From CADEED01 sp020442965 (lineage in GTDB: Bacteria > Pseudomonadota > Gammaproteobacteria > Steroidobacterales > Steroidobacteraceae), in assembly GCA_041395525.1 (NCBI GenBank), contig JAWLAH010000001.1:62001-126000 (forward strand): a stretch of 64,000 nt of DNA, given 5' to 3'. A model generated the notes under the pieces. The model did no database searches, had not been told where the DNA came from, and saw only the letters and a program-made list of their open reading frames with translations. Positions 49,496-58,205 of the stretch are shown one piece after another; the first letter of the stretch is position 1; each line of letters begins with the position of its first letter. The position numbers were made by a program, and so were the translations under genes.

Positions 49496-50212
49496 TCAGG
49501 GCGCCTGAAAGCCCTCTTTGCGGTAGGTCAGAACGAGCGTATCGCGATGACCGAGCACCTGCGGATCTTCAGGTTGCAGCGGTGTTGTCTCGTGCATCAC
49601 GCGGGCATCATCCAGGAGCAAGGCACTCCACGGTTCGAGCATCGTGAAGCGAACGCCGTCAGGCCCTGCTGCATCGAACACGCGCGTTTCGCCGCCGCTC
49701 ACGCCCTCCCGCGCGATCAGGACCACTGCGACGAACGTCACGCCATCGCGGTGAGCGCCTTCGGGCGTGGGCCGCCCCAGTCCGCCCTCAGTATCGATAC
49801 GGAATTGATGCGCTTCGATGAACCATTTTGCTACAGGCTCCAGGCTTGTGAAAACCGCGCCGAGACCGACTAACACCCGCAGCCACGCGGTCGCGCCCGT
49901 GACCCGCTCCTCGATCGGCTCAAACCAACGCAACATGCCACCATGCAAAGCGTTGTAGTCGGTCGACTGCCAATGCGGGCGCTGCGGCACTTGCTCTAAC
50001 GACCCGGTCGCAACATCGAGCGTAAAGCAGGAATGTCGGCGTGCGCGATAGCGACCGCCATCGCGTAGATATGGGTCGCGCGGCAAACGCGCCCAGGTCG
50101 ACTGCAGCGTCACGAGCGGCTCGAGCGAGCCACCCGTGATCGATTCCAGCTCGCTGCGGCTCAACTGGATGAACCCCGCGTCGGCTATCTGTTGACGCGC
50201 GGCCTGGGTCAC
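49496..50212 (-). CDS. 2-oxoglutarate-Fe(II) dioxygenase (PF10014-like)
   Basis: A 238-residue protein. The family's metal site is visible as EGAHRDGVTFV (H-x-D) with a distal histidine in RVMHETTPL and a likely 2-oxoglutarate arginine near the end (RDTLVLTYR). EAHQFRIDTEGG and ALLLDDARVMHE are also typical. Characterised relatives hydroxylate free amino acids such as isoleucine. GTG start overlaps the PLP-enzyme stop (GTGA), so the two are made together. Substrate here unknown. Confidence 0.85.
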   Translation of the reverse strand: MTQAARQQIADAGFIQLSRSELESITGGSLEPLVTLQSTWARLPRDPYLRDGGRYRARRHSCFTLDVATGSLEQVPQRPHWQSTDYNALHGGMLRWFEPIEERVTGATAWLRVLVGLGAVFTSLEPVAKWFIEAHQFRIDTEGGLGRPTPEGAHRDGVTFVAVVLIAREGVSGGETRVFDAAGPDGVRFTMLEPWSALLLDDARVMHETTPLQPEDPQVLGHRDTLVLTYRKEGFQAP

Positions 50213-51510
50213 ATGCGATCGAGCGCTTGGGTAAGATCGGCGATCAGGTCGTCAGCATTTTCGATGCCTACCGATATGCGGATCATGGTGTCCGTAACCC
50301 CCAACCGATCGCGCGTATCCTTCGCAATGCCCGAATGAGTCGTCGAGGCCGGGTGCGAGATCAGTGTCTCGGTGCCGCCGAGACTGACCGCGAGTTTCAT
50401 GACCTGGAGCGCGTCCAGCATCCTGAAAGCCGCCGCCTCGCCGCCTTTCACGCAAAACGCGAATGTCGAGCCTGGGCTCAAACATTGGCGACGAAAGACG
50501 GTGGTGCGCGGATCGTCGGGCGCCAGAAAACCCAGATAGTTGACGCTCGCGATCTTTGGATGTTTGCGCAGGAACTCTGCGACCGCCGCAGCGTTGGCCG
50601 CCGATTGACGCATGCGCAGTGCGAGCGTTTCCATCGAGCGCATCAACATCCAGGCGGTATGCGGATCGATCTGCGTACCCAGGCTAGAGCGTAACGTTCG
50701 CACCGGCGTCATCGCCGCCTTTGACCCGATGACGCCACCGGCCACGAGGTCTGAATGACCGCCGACGTACTTCGTGAGCGAATAGATCACCAGGTCCGCA
50801 CCATGCTCCAGCGGCCGCTGAAATACGGGACCGAGAAACGTGTTGTCGACCGCGAGCGGCGGGCGCTTGCCGTCCTGCTTCGAGGCTAACCACTCCGCCG
50901 CCTCCTGCCAGAGCTTCAGATCGACCAGGCCATTGGTCGGATTGGCGGGTGTTTCGGTCATCAGCAAGCTAACCGCTCCCTTGGTAGCTCGTGCCTGCGC
51001 CAGCGCACGTTCGGCAGCCGCCATCACTGCCTGTCGATCACAAGCCTCCGACACACTGACTCGCCCCACGCCGTACAGCGGCAACGTCTTCTCGATCAAG
51101 GTTTCCGTGCCGCCGTACAGCGGCTGGCTCATCAGAACGACATCGCCCGGACGCATGTATGCCCAGATAGTCGTGGAAATGGCGGCCATACCGCTCGAGA
51201 ATACGGCCGCCGCCTCACCGCCCTCCCAGAGGGCCAGACGATCTTCCAGCACCTCGAGATTGGGGTTGTTGAAACGCGAGTAGACGAGGCCTGCCGCGCT
51301 GCCCGCCGGCGGCTGTTTACGTCCGGACGTGTAGTCGAAGAAGTCCTTACCTTCCTGCGCAGTCTTGAAGACGAACGTGGACGTGAGGAAAATGGGCGGC
51401 TTCAGCGATCCCTCTGACAGTTTCGGATCGAAACCGTAGCCCATCATCTGTGTTTCGGGCGACAGCACATGCTCGCCTAGCTTACGTTTGTGGTAGCTGT
51501 CGTAACTCAT
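50209..51510 (-). CDS. Cys/Met metabolism PLP-dependent enzyme (cystathionine gamma-synthase/lyase family)
   Basis: A 433-residue fold-type I PLP enzyme. Y-x-R in VYSRFNNPNLEVLEDRLA, SSGMAAISTTIWA, the aspartate region PLAVDNTFLGP, and the PLP lysine in YSLTKYVGGHSD; SLGGTETLISHPASTTHS closes the active site. It is longer than MetB (about 386 residues), with an extended N-terminus and a Gly/Pro-rich insertion near residue 70. ATG 51510 has GAGG five bases upstream. Reaction may be gamma-elimination or gamma-replacement; coupling to a dioxygenase suggests a modified amino-acid substrate. Confidence 0.9.
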   Translation of the reverse strand: MSYDSYHKRKLGEHVLSPETQMMGYGFDPKLSEGSLKPPIFLTSTFVFKTAQEGKDFFDYTSGRKQPPAGSAAGLVYSRFNNPNLEVLEDRLALWEGGEAAAVFSSGMAAISTTIWAYMRPGDVVLMSQPLYGGTETLIEKTLPLYGVGRVSVSEACDRQAVMAAAERALAQARATKGAVSLLMTETPANPTNGLVDLKLWQEAAEWLASKQDGKRPPLAVDNTFLGPVFQRPLEHGADLVIYSLTKYVGGHSDLVAGGVIGSKAAMTPVRTLRSSLGTQIDPHTAWMLMRSMETLALRMRQSAANAAAVAEFLRKHPKIASVNYLGFLAPDDPRTTVFRRQCLSPGSTFAFCVKGGEAAAFRMLDALQVMKLAVSLGGTETLISHPASTTHSGIAKDTRDRLGVTDTMIRISVGIENADDLIADLTQALDRM

Positions 51511-51534
51511 GGTCACCTCGATAGTTAGTGGCGC

Positions 51535-53988
51535 TCAATGTATCACTCTCTCCCACCAGTTGCGCAATCGTTCGCCCAGCGAGCGCGGCGGCGCGCCAGG
51601 ATCGCGGCCGGGAACTCGCGGTTCCGACAATCCATCGCTCCAAACTTCATCGTCGAAGCGCTGCCCGGGCCAGGAGCCGCACGCGTAGCTCTCGGGTAAA
51701 GCCGTGCCACGCGGAACGACGACCTCGAGTGCCTGCGCCTCGCACGGCGTGCTCAAGAGCTCCCCGCCCTCGGCATCGATCTGGCGGACCTCGAAACCCG
51801 GCGGTATGGTGGGTTGCCAGGAGTCCGTGTCGAGTCCTTGCATCACCCGAGTCCACACGCGCAGCGCACCGGATGAGCCCGTGAGCCCAGTAGGCTCGTT
51901 AGTGTCCGTGCCAATCCAAACGACTACGACGTGCGATCCCGAAAAGCCCGCAAACCAACTGTCCCGATAATCGGAAGAAGTTCCGGACTTGCCCGCAACG
52001 ACGAGTGACGGCGGCAAAACCGCGCGACTGGCTCGTCCGGTACCGTGATTCATGACGGTAACCAGCATGCGATCGAGCGGGTAAACGTCTTCGAACTTCG
52101 CGACGCGCCGCGGGCCGAAGGCGAACGCATTGCCGGCATCGGTGCTCGGCAACCGTGTGCCGGTGGCTGAGCCACGGCTGGTCAGACCTGCAATGGCGTG
52201 CAACGGCTGCCGCACGCCACCGGTCGCAAGGCCCGCGTAAAGCTGCGCAACCTCAAATGGCGCCGCGTCGACCGCGCCCAGCGCCAGCGCCGGCACCGTG
52301 GTGGGCTGCCGCGCAAGGCCGAAGTTGTTCAGCGTGCTGGCGACTGGCTCGATGCCGATGTCGAGCGCGACCGTCACGGCGGCCGCATTCATCGATTCGG
52401 CCAGCGCACGCACCAGCGGCACCGGACCGTGAAACAGATGGTCGAAATTCTGCGGCTGCCAATCACGGTTGGCCGTCGTTCGAACGATGACGGGTGAGTC
52501 ATCGATAATGGATGCGGCATGATACCGACCGCTCTCCAATGCCGTCAGGTAGACGAACGGCTTGACTAACGAGCCGATCGGCCGTCGGGCGTCGAGCGCG
52601 CGATTGAATCCCGCGAGTGTCGTATTGCGACCTCCCACGAGGGCGAGCACAGCACCGGTACCCGGTCGCGCCACGATGACAACGCCCTCGAGGGGAGCGG
52701 GCCGAACGCCGTTTTTGGTCTTCTTGTTGGTGCGCACCTTGTCCATGCGCGTCAGCTCGGTCGTCAGCGCCTGCTCCGCCAGCCGCTGCACACGGGGATC
52801 CAGCGTGGTGAAGACACTGTGCCCCGTGCCAGCATTTTCGCTCGAGAAACCGCGCCCACTGAGCTGTCGGCGGACCAAATCGAGGAACGCCGGGTAGTAA
52901 GTACGGCCGCTGTTGTCATATGCCGTAGCCAGTGTTAGCGACCTGGCGTGCGCCCGTTGATAGGTGACCCCGTCGATGACCCGCTGATTCTTGAGCTCGG
53001 CCAGAACATAGTTGCGACGTGCCAGCGCACGATCCGCATTGCGGCGCGGATCGTACAACGACGGACCGCGAATCATGCCGACAAGCAGCGCGATCTGCTC
53101 AGGCTCCAGCTCATCGAGCGCCCGACCAAAATAGAACTGGCTGGCGAGACCAAAACCATGTACGGCGCGCGCGCCATCCTGTCCGAGGTACACCTCGTTG
53201 ACGTACGCCGTGATGATCTCTCGTTTGTCGTAGTGCGCCTCGAGGCGCTGCGCCATGATCGCCTCGGTGATTTTGCGCTTGAGGGTCCTGCGGCCATCCA
53301 GAAAGTAGCTCTTGACCAACTGCTGGGTCAGCGTGCTACCACCTTGCTCGACCGCCCCAGCGCGCAGATTGACCCACAGCGCACGCGCGATCGCCGAATA
53401 ATCGACACCGGAATGCTGATCGAAGTCGCGATCTTCGATCGCCTTGATACTCGCTGTTAGCAGACGGGGCACTTCGTCCGGACTCAGGATCAACCGATCC
53501 TCACCATGAATCGGAAAGAGCGAACCAATCAGCGGCGGATCGAGTCGTAAGCGTTGCAATGGCTCGCCCGACAAGGTCGACAGATTTGTAACAGCGTCCG
53601 CAGCGAACCGAATTCTCGCGAGCAGCGGCTCACGCAGCCCCTCGATTGACTGCGCGCGGCGGGTATAGAGCACCAATTCATGGCTGCGCAACTGGTACTC
53701 GCCGGGGCGCGGCAGGCGCTGCACCTGGCGGTAACGCCTCTGCTCGAGAACGCCCACCAGTTGGCGCAAACTGTAGTGGGAGCCAGCCTGTAGCTCCAGG
53801 GAACTGGCATAGACACGCGTCGGCTCGGTCCACCGGCGGCCGCCGAACTCTGCTAAAATTTGGCGGTCAAGTCGGACGACCCAGAGAACGAAGGCGACGC
53901 CTGCCGCTGCCACGAGCAGCAGCACGCCAGAGCCTAGACTGAGTTTCCAGGGACTCCATTTCCGCGTCCGACGGGTCACAAACGGCAC
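51535..53988 (-). CDS. mrcB: Class A penicillin-binding protein 1B (transglycosylase/transpeptidase)
   Basis: An 817-residue bifunctional enzyme. One N-terminal transmembrane helix, a UB2H-like region (about 55-130), a GT51 domain with IEDRDFDQHSGVD, EQGGSTLTQQLVKSYF and VYLGQDGARAVHGF, and a transpeptidase with SxxK in IGSLVKPF, SxN in ESMNAA and KSGT in VAGKSGTSSDYRDSWFAG. It polymerises and cross-links peptidoglycan. It starts at GTG 53988, divergent from the NmrA-like gene. Confidence 0.96.
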   Translation of the reverse strand: MPFVTRRTRKWSPWKLSLGSGVLLLVAAAGVAFVLWVVRLDRQILAEFGGRRWTEPTRVYASSLELQAGSHYSLRQLVGVLEQRRYRQVQRLPRPGEYQLRSHELVLYTRRAQSIEGLREPLLARIRFAADAVTNLSTLSGEPLQRLRLDPPLIGSLFPIHGEDRLILSPDEVPRLLTASIKAIEDRDFDQHSGVDYSAIARALWVNLRAGAVEQGGSTLTQQLVKSYFLDGRRTLKRKITEAIMAQRLEAHYDKREIITAYVNEVYLGQDGARAVHGFGLASQFYFGRALDELEPEQIALLVGMIRGPSLYDPRRNADRALARRNYVLAELKNQRVIDGVTYQRAHARSLTLATAYDNSGRTYYPAFLDLVRRQLSGRGFSSENAGTGHSVFTTLDPRVQRLAEQALTTELTRMDKVRTNKKTKNGVRPAPLEGVVIVARPGTGAVLALVGGRNTTLAGFNRALDARRPIGSLVKPFVYLTALESGRYHAASIIDDSPVIVRTTANRDWQPQNFDHLFHGPVPLVRALAESMNAAAVTVALDIGIEPVASTLNNFGLARQPTTVPALALGAVDAAPFEVAQLYAGLATGGVRQPLHAIAGLTSRGSATGTRLPSTDAGNAFAFGPRRVAKFEDVYPLDRMLVTVMNHGTGRASRAVLPPSLVVAGKSGTSSDYRDSWFAGFSGSHVVVVWIGTDTNEPTGLTGSSGALRVWTRVMQGLDTDSWQPTIPPGFEVRQIDAEGGELLSTPCEAQALEVVVPRGTALPESYACGSWPGQRFDDEVWSDGLSEPRVPGRDPGAPPRSLGERLRNWWERVIH

Positions 53989-54078
53989 GCTACTGTAGGC
54001 TGTGGTGCGAACTCAATAGTTCCGCGCCACGGTTGTGATAACGCCGCGCTGGCGGCCTGATATGTAAGGAGCTCTGAC

Positions 54079-54933
54079 ATGATTCTGATAACGGGCGCAA
54101 CGGGCAAGACCGGCACACATCTGGCAAAACAACTGGCTGCGAGCGGCCGCAAGGTGCGAGCCCTTGTGCGCACGGCCGACAAAGCCTCCGCCCTCAGCGC
54201 CGCCGGCGTTTCGATCGCGGCAGGCAATGGCGATAGTCCCACAGATGTCGCCGCCGCGCTCAAGGGCGTGTCGAGTGCGGTCCTGATCTATCCGAACGCT
54301 GAACATCAATTGGCGCTCGAAAAGCTGTTTGTCGACCAGGCGGTCGCGGCGGGCGTGAAGCATATCGTGAAATTGTCCTCGCCCGAAGCGCTGGAACACA
54401 TGAAGAATCCAGTGCATCAAACACACTATCGATCCGAACAGTACATCAAGAAGTCCGGCCTCGCCTGGACCATGGTTCGCCCGAACTTCTTCATGCAGAA
54501 TTTCCTGGGCAATGCCGCGACGATCAAATCGGAGGGCAAGTTCTATCTGCCGATGGGCGACGGTCGCGCGGCGATGACCGACACACGCGATGCCGCCGCG
54601 GTGATCGCCCAGGTGCTAACGACCCCGGGACACGAGGGCAAGAGCTACGACATCACCGGCCCCGCCGTACTGAGCTTCGCTGACGTCGCCGGTATCTTCA
54701 GCAAAGTTCTGGGCAAGCCCGTCACCTACGTCAATCAGGACGCGGCTGCCTACAAGGAATTCCTCGGCAAGTATCTCAAGAGCAGCTGGCACAACGATGC
54801 CGTATGCGACATCTTCCGGGAGATTCGTGAGGGCTATTTCATGCCGACGACTAACACATTCCAGGAATTGATGGGGCGCGAACCCATCTCTTTCGAGCAG
54901 TTCGTACGCGATTACCAGGCCGCCTTCTCCTGA
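54079..54933 (+). CDS. NmrA-like NAD(P)-binding protein
   Basis: A 284-residue atypical short-chain dehydrogenase. The dinucleotide site is ITGATGKTGTHLAKQL, with RALVRTADKASAL behind it, and HYRSEQYIKKSGLAWTMVRP later. The TGATGxTG form is that of NmrA/QorB-like proteins, which act as quinone reductases or redox sensors. AAGGAG lies seven bases before the ATG. A phosphatase gene follows after 17 bases. Confidence 0.88.
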   Translation: MILITGATGKTGTHLAKQLAASGRKVRALVRTADKASALSAAGVSIAAGNGDSPTDVAAALKGVSSAVLIYPNAEHQLALEKLFVDQAVAAGVKHIVKLSSPEALEHMKNPVHQTHYRSEQYIKKSGLAWTMVRPNFFMQNFLGNAATIKSEGKFYLPMGDGRAAMTDTRDAAAVIAQVLTTPGHEGKSYDITGPAVLSFADVAGIFSKVLGKPVTYVNQDAAAYKEFLGKYLKSSWHNDAVCDIFREIREGYFMPTTNTFQELMGREPISFEQFVRDYQAAFS

Positions 54934-54950
54934 GGCAGAGTCGATAGTCC

Positions 54951-56009
54951 GTGAGCGTCGCCCATCTGCAGCCGCTCCTCGACGGACCGATCGACGTCGT
55001 TGGTGACGTACATGCCGAGTACGAGCCGCTGCAATCCTTGCTGCAGCATCTGGGCTACGATACGCAGGGCGTCAACACGGACGGACGCCGGCTGGTGTTC
55101 GTGGGCGACTTGTGCGATCGCGGACCCGATAGCATCGCAGTGATCGATTTCGTGCGCGAGCTGATTGATCGCCAACTGGCACAATGCGTACTCGGCAATC
55201 ATGAACTCAATCTGCTGCGTGGCGCGCACAAAGACGGCAACGGTTGGTTCTTTGCGACCGATCACGACCGCGCCAAGGGCCAGTATCGGGCGTCGCGGCA
55301 TGCGAACGATGCCGAGCGGCGGCGCATCCTGGCATTCTGCGCACAGTTGCCGATCGCACTCGAACGCGCGGACCTGCGAGTTGTGCACGCCAGCTGGCAC
55401 GCACCGTCGATCGCGAGGATCGTCGCTGACTCTCGCGACACCGTGAGCATCTATGCGGACTATGCGCAACGTCTGACCGATCAAGCGATCGCGCAAGGTC
55501 TACGAGCTGCCGCCGACGCAGAGGAAATACGCTACAAAGACGCGATCGTGGACCGCGACGCAAAAGTGCCGCTGCTTGTCGACAGTGGTCGCGAGGACGA
55601 GCTCTATCAGATGGGCAACCCCCTCAGAATTGTCACCTCAGGACAGGAGCGTCTCGCCAAGGAGCCGTTTTACGCGAGCGGCAAGTGGCGGATGTTGGAC
55701 CGCGTCGAGTGGTGGGAGGACTACGCCGATCCAATACCCGTGATCTTTGGCCACTTCTGGCGCGCCTGGTCGACCGATGACTACGGCGTACCCGGACACC
55801 CCAAGCGAGATGTCTTTCCGGGCAAGGCAGCAAATCAGTGGTTAGGGCCCGCGCACGCTTCGTTCTGTGTGGACTTTTCGATCGGCGCACGTTTCCGCGA
55901 GCGAGAGACCTTCCCGCAGGGTCCGTTCAAGACCCGTCTGGCGGCCGTGCGTTGGCCCGAACGCGAGCTGATTACCGATCGCGGCGAGCGCTGCCCGTTG
56001 GTGGCCTAG
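54951..56009 (+). CDS. Calcineurin-like metallophosphatase
   Basis: A 352-residue protein of the phosphoprotein phosphatase/PrpE-like group. Metal motifs: GDVHAEYEPL, VFVGDLCDRGPDS, LGNHELNLL, and a later VVHASWHAP and IFGHFWRAW. Starts at GTG 54951. The middle and C-terminal parts are longer than in PrpE (about 245 residues). Possible substrates are phosphoproteins or diadenosine polyphosphates. In line with the preceding NmrA-like gene. Confidence 0.88.
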   Translation: MSVAHLQPLLDGPIDVVGDVHAEYEPLQSLLQHLGYDTQGVNTDGRRLVFVGDLCDRGPDSIAVIDFVRELIDRQLAQCVLGNHELNLLRGAHKDGNGWFFATDHDRAKGQYRASRHANDAERRRILAFCAQLPIALERADLRVVHASWHAPSIARIVADSRDTVSIYADYAQRLTDQAIAQGLRAAADAEEIRYKDAIVDRDAKVPLLVDSGREDELYQMGNPLRIVTSGQERLAKEPFYASGKWRMLDRVEWWEDYADPIPVIFGHFWRAWSTDDYGVPGHPKRDVFPGKAANQWLGPAHASFCVDFSIGARFRERETFPQGPFKTRLAAVRWPERELITDRGERCPLVA

Positions 56010-56025
56010 GCAAGCCGCTCACCCC

Positions 56026-57024
56026 GTGAAACGTCCCAGAGTCTGTGGGCAGCGTTGGTCGCAGCGTCGGACGATTGCCACGATTGTCATCGCGCTGCTG
56101 TCCATCCCGGTCGCGCGTGCTGATCCGTCGCAGGATTCACTAACGACCGTCGAAGTTGTCGGCGCAAAGCCTGGGCCGGGGCTTTGGCGAGTCCACAGTG
56201 GTGACAATGTACTGTGGATCCTCGGCACGCTGGAACCGCTGCCCCGGCGTATGATCTGGCGTTCGCGCGAGATCGAAGCGGTCCTCGATAGAGCGGATCT
56301 CGTGCTCGCCGGCGGCGCGTCCGCTTCGGTCGACGGTGGCCCGATCACCTGGTTTCGTCTGTATCGACAGTTCCGCCGAACGCAGAGGCTACCGGGACAG
56401 CAAACGCTCGCAGACTTCTTGCAAGCTGACGACTACCAGCGCTTCACCAGCTTACGCGAGCGCTATGCGCGACGCGATCGTGACGTCGAGCGCTTTCGCC
56501 CGATTTTCGCGGCGTTTCGGCTCTTTGCCGGTGGCGTGGCCGCTGCCGGCTTGACTGCCGACGACGATATTCAGGAACGGGTTCTCAAACTGGCACGCAA
56601 ACGGCGCGTGGAGCGCAAGCAGATCAAGCTCAAGATCGCGGAACCGCACGTGTTGTTAGCGGAAATCGCGACGACCGCCCCGCAGACTGAAGTGCGCTGC
56701 CTGCAGGCGGCTATGACGCGCCTCGAAACCGATCTTGATGCCCTACGATCACGCGCGCTGGCTTGGGCGGAAGGAAACATAGCAGAGCTGCAAGGACTTG
56801 CCTTTCCGGACGATCGCGAAGCCTGCTGGGATGCTATTCAAAATGCGCCGCGCATCAAAGCGCTCGCGGAGCAGGCACGGGACGAATGGCTGCAGGCGGC
56901 CATCGCCGCGTTGGAAGTCAAGTCAACGACGCTTGCCCTTACGGACATTTACAGCTTGTGGGGAAAGCGGGGCTTGCTGGATGAATTTCGCAAGCGGGGC
57001 TATGAGGTGCAGGAGCCCAACTGA
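56026..57024 (+). CDS. TraB/GumN family protein
   Basis: A 332-residue exported protein. A signal peptide (TIATIVIALLSIPVARA) is followed by GLWRVHSGDNVLWILGTLEP, the TraB/GumN start. This superfamily has conserved histidine/glutamate residues and is proposed to be hydrolytic. Here the usual GTxH is GTLE, so the histidine appears replaced, which may mean lost activity. Starts at GTG 56026, 16 bases after the phosphatase. Confidence 0.83.
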   Translation: MKRPRVCGQRWSQRRTIATIVIALLSIPVARADPSQDSLTTVEVVGAKPGPGLWRVHSGDNVLWILGTLEPLPRRMIWRSREIEAVLDRADLVLAGGASASVDGGPITWFRLYRQFRRTQRLPGQQTLADFLQADDYQRFTSLRERYARRDRDVERFRPIFAAFRLFAGGVAAAGLTADDDIQERVLKLARKRRVERKQIKLKIAEPHVLLAEIATTAPQTEVRCLQAAMTRLETDLDALRSRALAWAEGNIAELQGLAFPDDREACWDAIQNAPRIKALAEQARDEWLQAAIAALEVKSTTLALTDIYSLWGKRGLLDEFRKRGYEVQEPN

Positions 57025-57158
57025 GGCATGCACCTGCCAGTGAGGCCGGACCGCGCGACATGCAGAATCCTGACGTGAGCTGAGAAGTTCGCGCACCGCC
57101 CATCGGTAACGAGCGGTACAGGACACCGGCAGCGGAGCAATATTCGGATAGTCGACGC

Positions 57159-58205
57159 TCACGCGGAGCGCCCGTGTGCATCGCGCAGCAGATACTTCGC
57201 CGTCAGCTCCTGGGACGTCGCCCACAGCTTCGCAGCGAGCGCTGCGTCTTCCATCCGCCCGCCCGGCTTCACCGCATTGCAATCTTCAAAGTAGTAGCCA
57301 CTGACTTCGGCGAGCTTGGGATACGTGGCAACATAGACGGTCGTCGCCGCGCCTTCCTGGACAGACTTCATAAAGGTCCAACCAATCAGGCTGCCGGCCA
57401 GCTGTTTCCACTTGGCGAAGTGTCTGCTGAGATTGGTATTGATAACGCCCGGGTGAACCGAATTGGAGGTTGCCGACGATCCTGCAATCTTCAGTCGTCG
57501 CGCGAGCTCCAGAGAAAACAGACCGTTTGCCAATTTCGATTGACCATACATCTTGTTAGGATCATAGCCGCGCTCGCCGGAGAGATTGTCGAACTCGATC
57601 CCCTCGGGCGGCGCCCAGCGATAGCCGAGACTACTTACCGTGACGACCCGACCCTGCGGCGCTTCCATAATCTGCGGCAGCAGCCGATTGACCAGCAAGA
57701 AGTGCCCCAGATGATTAGTGACAAACTGCTTCTCGAGCCCGTTCACCTGCTCGAGCTCGGGCAAGGCCATGATGCCGGCATTGCAAATCACGATGTCGAG
57801 GGTGCCGCTGATCGAGTGCACAGTTTCGGCACACGCCACGACCGAGTCGAAATCAGTCAGATCGAGCGCAACGGGAGTCAGTCTGCCCGCCAAACCTTGC
57901 ATTGCAGCCGCAGACTTATCCTTGGTGCGCCCGGTGCCGATCACGTGCGCGCCGCGCAACGCGAGTACGCGCATTGTCTCGAGACCGAGGCCAGACGTGG
58001 ACCCGGTGACCAGCACTGTCTTGTCAGTGAGGTTGAGACCCTCGGTTACCTGTTCAGCAGTCGATTCGGCGCCGAAACGACCGCTCGATACGCCGGCAAT
58101 AACGGCACTGCCGCGCAGCGCGCGCCGCGTACTCAGCACTCGGTAGCCGGCGAAGCCCGCGACGGCCAGCACGCCACCACCTAGCAACAAAGTACGGCGT
58201 TTCAT
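57159..58205 (-). CDS. Short-chain dehydrogenase/reductase with N-terminal signal
   Basis: A 348-residue protein. The N-terminus (KRRTLLLGGGVLAVAGFAGY) looks like a membrane anchor or signal. The Rossmann core has TGSTSGLGLET, CNAGIMALPE and the catalytic YGQSKLANG (Y-x3-K); NSVHPGVINTNLSR is a retinol-dehydrogenase-like mark. Probably acts on lipophilic alcohols or ketones at the membrane. Overlaps the ABC exporter stop by four bases. Confidence 0.88.
   Translation of the reverse strand: MKRRTLLLGGGVLAVAGFAGYRVLSTRRALRGSAVIAGVSSGRFGAESTAEQVTEGLNLTDKTVLVTGSTSGLGLETMRVLALRGAHVIGTGRTKDKSAAAMQGLAGRLTPVALDLTDFDSVVACAETVHSISGTLDIVICNAGIMALPELEQVNGLEKQFVTNHLGHFLLVNRLLPQIMEAPQGRVVTVSSLGYRWAPPEGIEFDNLSGERGYDPNKMYGQSKLANGLFSLELARRLKIAGSSATSNSVHPGVINTNLSRHFAKWKQLAGSLIGWTFMKSVQEGAATTVYVATYPKLAEVSGYYFEDCNAVKPGGRMEDAALAAKLWATSQELTAKYLLRDAHGRSA

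Noticed and set aside
57174..58184. 336-codon plus-strand frame
   Set aside because: Mirror of the SDR gene, which carries TGxxxGxG and YxxxK.
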